A stretch of 29,722 nt of DNA from Bacteroidota bacterium (GTDB lineage: Bacteria > Bacteroidota > Bacteroidia > Cytophagales > Cyclobacteriaceae): NCBI GenBank assembly GCA_023412765.1, contig JAEZBX010000050.1, positions 1-29,722 on the forward strand. The letters run 5' to 3'. Positions 8,325 to 14,359 of this stretch are shown in pieces; position 1 is the stretch's first letter, and the number at the start of each line of letters is the position of its first letter. The translations under genes and the position numbers were made by a program. Under the pieces are notes generated by a model. The model did no database searches and had not been told where the DNA came from. It saw nothing but the letters and a program-made list of their open reading frames with translations.

Positions 8325-11300
8325 TTAGAAGGTTAAGTTAACACCAACGTTAAAAGTCTGTTTTTGCGGATATACCGTTCCGTCCTGATTGTCCGTTTCG
8401 GGGTCGAACACCTTGAAACTATCAAAAGTCAGAAGGTTGATGGCATTCACGTAAAGTCGTGCTGTCTTCAAACCAACTCTGTTGATCATGTTGCTGGGCA
8501 ATGTATAACCCAATTGAATGTTCTTCAACCGGATATAGTCTGTATCCCGATACCAGTAGGTATTTATCTGAGAGATCCAATATTCATCTTCTCTGTTAAA
8601 CGTCCTTGGATTATCTGAACTTGGATTTTCCGTTGTCCAACGTCCATCGGCAAATTCCTGGAGATAATTTCCAAAGTCTCCCGATTGCGTTCTGATATAA
8701 GAACGAGCACCAGATGCTCCCTGGAAAAGGAGACTGAAGTCAAATGCCTTGTATTGAAGATCTAACGTCAAACCTCCCTGGAATCTTGGTATTGTATTAT
8801 TCTCGAGCCGAATTCTGTCATCAGAGTTTATTTGGCCATCGCCATTCACATCTTCAAACCTGATGTCACCAGGACGTGCGCCTGGCCAATGCGGATAGGC
8901 ATCAACTTCCCCCTGATCCCTGAACACGCCGATTGCCTTATACATCAAAGGAGTGTTGTGAGGGCGACCTGTAATTGACTGCCAAGGCAAAACGGTTGCA
9001 GGTTCATCAAAGAATTCTACTTCGTTCTTTGCGTAACCACCATTCACCCCAACCTGGAAGCTGAGATCCCCTGCCTGTCCGCTGTAGCTGACCAGGAAGT
9101 CAAAACCCTTATTTCGCAATTTTCCAAGATTTTCGCGAGGAGGACTGAACCCGGCAGTACGAGGAATTGAAGCAAACCGGTAGATCAACATCTTGGACCG
9201 GAGGTTATTGAAGTAGTCAAGTTCGAAGGAAACCTTTCCTCCAAACAATGTACCTTCAAGGCCGATGTTCATATTGTTGGCAACTTCCCATGTGATGTTC
9301 GGATTAGCAATTGGATAAGCTGCCTGCGTAATACTTGTTGCAAGCGTAGTGTAGTCAAAAATGTATCCGCCGCCAAATCCAAAGTTGTTAGAGTACTGAT
9401 GCTCATCAAAGAAAACATTGCCAGCATCCATTCTGTCATTTCCCAACTGTCCCCAGGAACCGCGGATTTTTAACCGATCGATAAAGCTGGCGGTCTGCAT
9501 GAAATCTTCTTCAGATATCACCCATCCTGCCGACACGCCAGGGAAGAATCCCCAGCGCGAATCTTCGGGAAATATGTAAGAAGCGTCATAGCGCCAAACA
9601 AATTCCAAAAGGTATTTTTCGCTCAGGCTGTAATTGACCCGTCCAAAGTAGTTGAGGCGAGTGCGGTTATACAATTTGGTAACATCAGTATTATTAGCGG
9701 TTGTACTCGCATTTTGATTTCCGCCCAACAGTTCGTCAACTTCCGTTGAAATATATCCGTTTCTAAATCCTGCAAATTGATTTCCTTTTAGAACCTGTCG
9801 CTCAGTTCCCGCCATGAAAGCCAGGTAATGATTCCCAAATTCTTTTGTGTAATTCAGATAAAGGTTGGCAGTCCTTCCGGAAGTAGTTTCGTATTCCTGT
9901 TGTAGCTCAGGCGTACTTAAACCGCGTCTGGATCTTTCAAGCGCAGGTTGGCCATCGTCGCCAAACGTTGTGTAGTCCCACGTATAAAGGTACCAAGGGG
10001 TTCTGAAGCGCTTGATCGGCCTGTAAGATTCGTCAAGAGCAAGATTGAATGTTGCGTTCAAACCTTTGATCCAGGGGATGTCAAGTTTACCTTTTAAGTT
10101 GCTTTGGAAAACGTTGTTGACGTCATCAACGTAACCTGTTGCAGGTGTACTGATAACGACTGGGTTGTCACCATTTTCAATGTCTGGTCCTGGCATCCCA
10201 TTAGGCCAATAAGCTGGTAAATTCGGTTTACCACGAATCAACATTCTGAAAATAGTGCTGGCTGCCCGGGTAGGATATTTTCTGCGTTCCTGGCGACCCG
10301 ACAAGTCAACTGACAACGAAAAGTATTCGGAAATTTTCGCATCAATATTCGACCTGAAATTATATTGTCTGTATTTCGTTCCACTGTTTCTGTAGACGCC
10401 ATCTTCGCTCAATGTTCCCAGAGACACATAGTATTTCACATCTTCTGATCCACCAGAAACGGTTAATGTTCCCATATCCTGGAGCGCGACTGGCTTGATC
10501 ACCGCATCATACCAATCGGTATTAGGGTGAGTCCATGGATCTGAGCCTGATCTGTATTTTGCGATGTCATCTTGTGAATAGCGGGGAGCGTTTCCTCTGT
10601 ATTCATCAATTTCATTCAGCATGGTAGCGTAAGTGGCTGCGTCAGTCACCTCGGGTAACCGTGTAGGTCTGTTAAAACCGAGATTATAATTGAACCCGAT
10701 TTGAGGTTTACCATCCTTACCTCTTTTGGTTGTTACAAGAATAACACCATTGGCAGCTTGTGCACCGTAAATCGCAGCAGATCCATCCTTGAGGATTGTA
10801 ATGCTTTCAATGTCCGCAGGATTAAGGCGGTCAAGGCCACCGCTTCTATTGGCGATACCGTCAATAACTATAAGTGCATTTGGATTTCCGGTAGTATTGG
10901 TTCCTCTTACCCTGATAGTCGACCCGTCGTAGCCCGGCTCACCAGACCTGTTTATGAAGATAGTCCCAGGCAACCGGCCTGTTAATGCATTTGAAAGGTT
11001 AGTTACGGGAGCTTGTTGTATAACATCACTCTTCACAGAAGTAACAGCCCCTGTAATTGTTGTTTTCTTTTGCTCGCCGTATCCAACTACCACAACTTCC
11101 TGCAGGGATTGAACATCCAGCATCATTCTGACATCGAGGTTGGTTCGACTACCAACCTGAACTTCCTGGCTTTGATATCCAATAAAGCTAAAAACCAGTA
11201 TGCTGTTTTCGTCGGGTACCTCAAGGGTATATCGACCGTTTGTATCTGTCGTCGTACCCACTGTAGTACCTTTTACAAGTACGTTAACTCCTGGAATCGG

Positions 11301-11756
11301 AGCATCAGATTCGTCTGTAACCGTTCCAGTGACCGTCTGGGCTGCTACTTCATTGGCCAGTGATGCAACGGCGTAACCTTCTTCCTCCTCATCTTCGAGT
11401 TCCCTCAGCACTATTTGTTTTCCGATAACATCGTAGCTAAGGCGGGACCCCAAAACCTGGGCTAAGACATCCCCTAGCGGGGTTTCTACCAGGTTCAGGC
11501 TCATTTTGTTCAGGTCTTTAATGAGCCTGGGGCGGTAAGTGAATTTGACGTCACTTCTCTTCTCAATTTCGATCAAAATATTCTTTACCTCTGCATTTTG
11601 GGTCTGCAGGGTAATTTTTCGTTCTAGAACCTCCTGACCGTTGCTATCTATAGCATACCCTAGCATCACAGACGCGCTCGTAATCAACATTTGTATCAGG
11701 GTAATTTTCATAAAGAATAGCAGGGCGTTAGGAATAGGTTTAGATTTATTCTTCAT
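8325..11756 (-). CDS. SusC/RagA family TonB-linked outer membrane transporter with N-terminal STN signalling domain
   Basis: This is a TonB-dependent active transporter that forms the barrel beneath SusD. After an N-terminal signal (residues 1-36) comes an STN (secretin/TonB N-terminal) domain at about 45-118, the part that contacts a FecR anti-sigma factor. An acidic linker (EDEEEEG) follows. A carboxypeptidase-D-like domain lies at 141-215 (VTGTVTDESDAPIPGVNVLV). The SusC plug begins after VVVVGYGEQKK near 230, with the family signature IRVRGTNT and ALIVIDGI. The barrel ends in Phe. I chose the ATG at 11754-11756, which gives 1143 aa. The frame extends 31 codons upstream to 11849, but that stretch is not signal-like and overlaps RNA hairpins. 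The gene sits directly behind an ECF sigma/FecR pair, so it is probably induced when its own ligand binds. The substrate is unknown. Confidence 0.96.
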   Translation of the reverse strand: MKNKSKPIPNALLFFMKITLIQMLITSASVMLGYAIDSNGQEVLERKITLQTQNAEVKNILIEIEKRSDVKFTYRPRLIKDLNKMSLNLVETPLGDVLAQVLGSRLSYDVIGKQIVLRELEDEEEEGYAVASLANEVAAQTVTGTVTDESDAPIPGVNVLVKGTTVGTTTDTNGRYTLEVPDENSILVFSFIGYQSQEVQVGSRTNLDVRMMLDVQSLQEVVVVGYGEQKKTTITGAVTSVKSDVIQQAPVTNLSNALTGRLPGTIFINRSGEPGYDGSTIRVRGTNTTGNPNALIVIDGIANRSGGLDRLNPADIESITILKDGSAAIYGAQAANGVILVTTKRGKDGKPQIGFNYNLGFNRPTRLPEVTDAATYATMLNEIDEYRGNAPRYSQDDIAKYRSGSDPWTHPNTDWYDAVIKPVALQDMGTLTVSGGSEDVKYYVSLGTLSEDGVYRNSGTKYRQYNFRSNIDAKISEYFSLSVDLSGRQERRKYPTRAASTIFRMLIRGKPNLPAYWPNGMPGPDIENGDNPVVISTPATGYVDDVNNVFQSNLKGKLDIPWIKGLNATFNLALDESYRPIKRFRTPWYLYTWDYTTFGDDGQPALERSRRGLSTPELQQEYETTSGRTANLYLNYTKEFGNHYLAFMAGTERQVLKGNQFAGFRNGYISTEVDELLGGNQNASTTANNTDVTKLYNRTRLNYFGRVNYSLSEKYLLEFVWRYDASYIFPEDSRWGFFPGVSAGWVISEEDFMQTASFIDRLKIRGSWGQLGNDRMDAGNVFFDEHQYSNNFGFGGGYIFDYTTLATSITQAAYPIANPNITWEVANNMNIGLEGTLFGGKVSFELDYFNNLRSKMLIYRFASIPRTAGFSPPRENLGKLRNKGFDFLVSYSGQAGDLSFQVGVNGGYAKNEVEFFDEPATVLPWQSITGRPHNTPLMYKAIGVFRDQGEVDAYPHWPGARPGDIRFEDVNGDGQINSDDRIRLENNTIPRFQGGLTLDLQYKAFDFSLLFQGASGARSYIRTQSGDFGNYLQEFADGRWTTENPSSDNPRTFNREDEYWISQINTYWYRDTDYIRLKNIQLGYTLPSNMINRVGLKTARLYVNAINLLTFDSFKVFDPETDNQDGTVYPQKQTFNVGVNLTF

Positions 11757-11799
11757 AATTTTGTTTGTTTTTGTTTGGTTAATAGGGCAAAAACTAGGT

Positions 11800-11862
11800 G
11801 CCTGACCCGCTAAAACGGGAGGCATGACGGGCCGCCGATGTAGCAGCATCGACGGCCTTTTT
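11800..11862 (-). promoter_or_regulatory. Tandem stem-loops in the 165-base leader between fecR and susC
   Basis: Two hairpins lie in the untranslated gap. The first to be transcribed pairs 11847-11857 with 11830-11840: 11 positions, one mismatch, 6-base loop. The second pairs 11816-11819 with 11806-11809, and 11820-11823 with 11800-11803, with a 2-base bulge. In the minus-strand RNA a U-rich run (GUUUUU) follows the second hairpin after a short spacer. This could be an attenuator, a fecR terminator upstream of a susC promoter, or an RNA-stability element. The T-tract flanking the first hairpin is on the plus strand, so that hairpin alone would terminate antisense transcription. No clear TAnnTTTG promoter was found here. 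Confidence 0.5.
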
Positions 11863-11921
11863 CACATGTGGGTTTTGGGATAGTATTTCTATTGCATAGG
11901 CATATTAGTTTTCATTGTTTA

Positions 11922-12974
11922 TTATTTGCAGCCATTGCTCTTGATCGTTATGACTGCATCATTGATTTCATACTCGGCACCAATCGCTTTACAAATGACT
12001 TGAATTCGCTCGTAAAGACCCTCTTCCGCCATCGAAGTGGTTAGGATACAATTCGAGAGAATTTTCTCATCATACTGAATGTCAATACCATAATTTTCTT
12101 CAAGCACTGAAAGTATTTTGACCACAGGAGCGCCATCATATTGTGTTGCAAACACTGTCGGTTTTTCTAAAATGACTTCGGGTTCTGCTACGAGTTTCTT
12201 CGAAAACAAATCTTCTGCGCTGTTGTACACAACCTCCTGGTTAGGCGTCAATATAACTTCCTCTTCATCCGGCTCGGGAGTTACTACGTGATTAGTTTTT
12301 ACAACGGACACCTTACCCGTTTTTACCGCTACACTGGCTTCTTTCGCTCCCTCATATGCGACAACGTTGAAGCTGGTTCCCAGTACTTTCACCCGGAGCT
12401 GCGACGTTGAAATAATAAAGGGGCGATTCTTGTCTTTGGACACATCAAAAAACGCTTCACCCTTCAGCATGATCCTTCGCGCATCTTTCTCAAAAACCGC
12501 CGGATATTCTATAGTGCTATTCGGTTTCAGCGTGATCACCGTTCCATCTTCCAACATAACACGCCTGATATCATTTGTATTATTTCCTGTCTTCTTCATC
12601 TCACCCCCGGAGGAAGCAACGCGCTCGTATGGAAGCAAGGGCAATCCTTTTTGATTGATGAAAAGGATTGCCCCCATGCCTATAACAGCTATGGCGGTTA
12701 TGGCAGCAGCTAACTTGAGGGGAGATGTTAAAAAAAACGATTTTGATTTTGGTCTCTGTAATGGGGCCTCTTTTGACGGTACCTGAATATTCAACGCGAT
12801 CCGGTCAAAGAGTTTGTTCTGAACAAAACTTGATTCTAATGGGTCCAGTAAGCTAACGTCATCGGGGCCGTCCTGAAGAGACAAATACCATTGATCGACT
12901 GCAGCGGTTTCTTCCGGCGTTGCTTCTCCTTTCAAATACCTGTTAAGGAGCTCAGGCGAAATCTCATTCTTCAT
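11922..12974 (-). CDS. FecR-type transmembrane anti-sigma factor with C-terminal DUF4974-like domain
   Basis: This is an inner-membrane anti-sigma regulator that relays a signal from the STN domain of the outer membrane transporter to an ECF sigma factor. The N-terminal cytoplasmic segment (ELLNRYLKGEATPEE at about 8-22) is the usual sigma-binding start. One membrane helix lies at about 87-107. The periplasmic FecR domain spans about 115-225, with the typical LEDGTVITLKPNSTIEYP and GEAFFDV motifs. A DUF4974-like/STN-like tail covers about 280-345 (ILSVLEENYGIDIQYD). I chose the ATG at 12972-12974 (350 aa) because family members begin just before the ELLxRYLxG segment. An in-frame ATG at 13005-13007 would add 11 residues of no obvious role. 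It lies between the sigma gene and susC, the classic order for this signalling system. Confidence 0.94.
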   Translation of the reverse strand: MKNEISPELLNRYLKGEATPEETAAVDQWYLSLQDGPDDVSLLDPLESSFVQNKLFDRIALNIQVPSKEAPLQRPKSKSFFLTSPLKLAAAITAIAVIGMGAILFINQKGLPLLPYERVASSGGEMKKTGNNTNDIRRVMLEDGTVITLKPNSTIEYPAVFEKDARRIMLKGEAFFDVSKDKNRPFIISTSQLRVKVLGTSFNVVAYEGAKEASVAVKTGKVSVVKTNHVVTPEPDEEEVILTPNQEVVYNSAEDLFSKKLVAEPEVILEKPTVFATQYDGAPVVKILSVLEENYGIDIQYDEKILSNCILTTSMAEEGLYERIQVICKAIGAEYEINDAVITIKSNGCK

Positions 12975-13097
12975 AGGGACGGTTTTGATATAGATCCGCT
13001 TTAACAAATAGATCTATGGTTATAGCATAGTCAGCTGTAGGGTGATTTACCCCCACTCAATTGGTAAGATTTTCTAAAAAAAATTTTGGGGAACTGA

Positions 13098-13119
13098 ATT
13101 CTCGAAAGCAAACGAGAAT
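13098..13119 (-). promoter_or_regulatory. Stem-loop at the sigma-factor stop codon
   Basis: A perfect 7-bp inverted repeat (13098-13104 with 13113-13119, 8-base loop) begins at the last base of the sigma gene's stop codon. A T-rich run occurs on the minus strand, but only about ten bases beyond the stem, so it is at best a weak terminator. It may instead limit read-through or protect the 3' end of the sigma message before fecR. Confidence 0.4.
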
Positions 13120-13676
13120 CAGAAGAAATTGAAATGTTTGAGGTTCAGCTTTAATACTTTGAGCGCTTTTCCAAGTTGGTTTTCAGCAGTCTTCTCAGAT
13201 ATTCCAAGATTCGATGCAACCTCTTTGATGGAAAGATGATCCTCGCGACTCATTTTAAAAATTAGCTTCCGCTTTGGAGGGAGTTTTTGTATCTCTCTCT
13301 CCAGGGCAAGATTTAATTCGTTGAGTAACACCGTCTCTTCCGTAGAATTATCAACCGTGAGCGACGATTTTACCTGGGCTTCAGCATACAACTTCTTCGA
13401 CATTTCTTTTTCAAGATGATTGATCACCTTGTACTTAACCGCAGTTAAGAGATACGATGACAAAACATCAATTTCTGCGGTGTGACGGTTAACCCAAAGA
13501 GACGTGAAAATATCCTGAACAATTTCTTCGGCAATTTCGCGCGAGGTTATCTTTTTATATGCTGCCGAGTAAAGTTTTCTCCAGTATCGCAAGTATATTT
13601 CTTCAAAGGCCCCTAACTCCTGTTGCTTCAAGAGCTTAAGTAATCCCTCGTCGGAATATGCTTTAAAATTCTTCAT
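13119..13676 (-). CDS. ECF RNA polymerase sigma factor (FecI-like, Bacteroidota type)
   Basis: This is a sigma-70 family extracytoplasmic-function sigma factor, predicted to direct RNA polymerase to the downstream uptake genes when released by the adjacent FecR protein. Region 2 is at about residues 24-95 (AFEEIYLRYWRKLYSAAY, then EIVQDIFTSLWVNR). Region 4 is at about 120-178 (LPPKRKLIFKMSREDHLS, then the helix-turn-helix VASNLGISEKTAENQLGKALK). The length of 185 aa is normal. It is the first gene of the minus-strand run sigma-fecR-susC-susD, which matches the known trans-envelope signalling order. No perfect housekeeping promoter was found in the 261 bases separating it from the divergent osmC-like gene; the closest match is one base off and lacks a spaced TTG. 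Confidence 0.95.
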   Translation of the reverse strand: MKNFKAYSDEGLLKLLKQQELGAFEEIYLRYWRKLYSAAYKKITSREIAEEIVQDIFTSLWVNRHTAEIDVLSSYLLTAVKYKVINHLEKEMSKKLYAEAQVKSSLTVDNSTEETVLLNELNLALEREIQKLPPKRKLIFKMSREDHLSIKEVASNLGISEKTAENQLGKALKVLKLNLKHFNFF

Positions 13677-13864
13677 TGGATAGAAAAGGGTCTGATGACG
13701 AAAGTAAAGAATTTTTTATAAGAAAACGATTGCGACTTGCTTTTTTACTTTCATGAAAAAATGTGTCTAAAGATTTCGATCGTCGTAAACAATAATAATA
13801 GAGTTGGTGTTAACAACATATTGTGGGCACATTTCAAGGTGTGTTTCCGGTACCACAATCAGGT

Positions 13865-13884
13865 CAAAAGTTTATAAACTTTTG
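13865..13884. promoter_or_regulatory. 20-bp perfect palindrome, candidate operator of the osmC-like gene
   Basis: The half-site CAAAAGTTTA is followed directly by its exact reverse complement TAAACTTTTG, with no spacer or mismatch. The right end of the palindrome is the TTG of the -33 promoter element. A protein bound here would block RNA polymerase. OsmC/Ohr genes are often controlled by MarR-family OhrR repressors that bind AT-rich palindromes over the promoter. No such regulator gene is in this window, so the binding protein is unknown. Confidence 0.6.
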
Positions 13885-13911
13885 TTCGACATTTGAGGGT
13901 TATTACATTTG
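13882..13911 (+). promoter_or_regulatory. Bacteroidota housekeeping promoter for the osmC-like gene
   Basis: A -33 TTG (13882-13884) is followed by exactly 19 bases and a perfect -7 box TACATTTG (13904-13911), matching the TTG-N19-TAnnTTTG consensus of Bacteroidota. Transcription should begin near 13918, giving a leader of about 20 bases. This excludes the upstream in-frame TTG at 13893 as a start codon, because it lies inside the promoter. Confidence 0.8.
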
Positions 13912-13937
13912 CAAACTACCACACTAACTCTATAATC

Positions 13938-14351
13938 ATGAAAAGAAGAGCAACAGCAATTTGGAATGGATCGGGAAAAGAAGGTAACGGAAATCTTACC
14001 ACGCAAAGCAGCATCCTCGACAAGACACAATATTCATTCAACTCAAGGTTCGCAGAAGGAAAGGGTACTAACCCAGAAGAACTGATTGCTGCAGCCCATG
14101 CTGGATGCTTTAGTATGAAACTGAGTTTCGTATTGGGTGAGGCTGGTTTCACACCGCAAAAAATTACAACTGACTGTACTATTACCATCGATGATGGTAC
14201 TATCACACAATCTCAACTGGTCCTCAAAGCTACTGTTCCTGGAATTACGGAAGAGAAGTTTAAGGCATGCGCTGACGATGCAAAGGCAAACTGTCCAGTT
14301 TCTAAATTGCTGAATACAAATATTTCATTGGAAGCTACGCTGGAGGGCTAG
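13938..14351 (+). CDS. osmC: OsmC/Ohr family thiol peroxidase (organic hydroperoxide resistance)
   Basis: This is a predicted cytoplasmic, dithiol-dependent peroxidase that reduces organic hydroperoxides, usually as a homodimer. At 137 aa it is the usual size. The peroxidatic Cys57 sits in the family motif AAHAGCFSM. The resolving Cys119 sits in ANCPVSKLL near the C-terminus, and the typical end NISLEATL is present. The opening RRATAIWNGSGKEGNG also fits the OsmC subgroup rather than Ohr. I chose the ATG at 13938 because the upstream extension lies inside the promoter. The gene is monocistronic: it diverges from the ECF sigma gene and converges on treY, with only 8 bases between the stop codons. 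Cys80 and Cys111 are extra and not expected to be catalytic. The family call is firm; the exact substrate is not known. Confidence 0.92.
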   Translation: MKRRATAIWNGSGKEGNGNLTTQSSILDKTQYSFNSRFAEGKGTNPEELIAAAHAGCFSMKLSFVLGEAGFTPQKITTDCTITIDDGTITQSQLVLKATVPGITEEKFKACADDAKANCPVSKLLNTNISLEATLEG

Positions 14352-14359
14352 CATTCAAT

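Noticed and set aside
11757..11849. N-terminal extension of SusC starting at 11849
   Set aside because: The extra residues are Pro/Arg-rich, not signal-like, and coincide with RNA hairpins; the ATG at 11756 gives the normal family start.
11830..11862. Plus-strand terminator-like hairpin with T-run
   Set aside because: No plus-strand gene precedes it. It is kept only as part of the susC leader, where it may stop antisense RNA.
13893..13937. Upstream in-frame TTG start extending the osmC-like protein by 15 residues
   Set aside because: The TTG lies between the -33 and -7 promoter elements, upstream of the expected transcription start.
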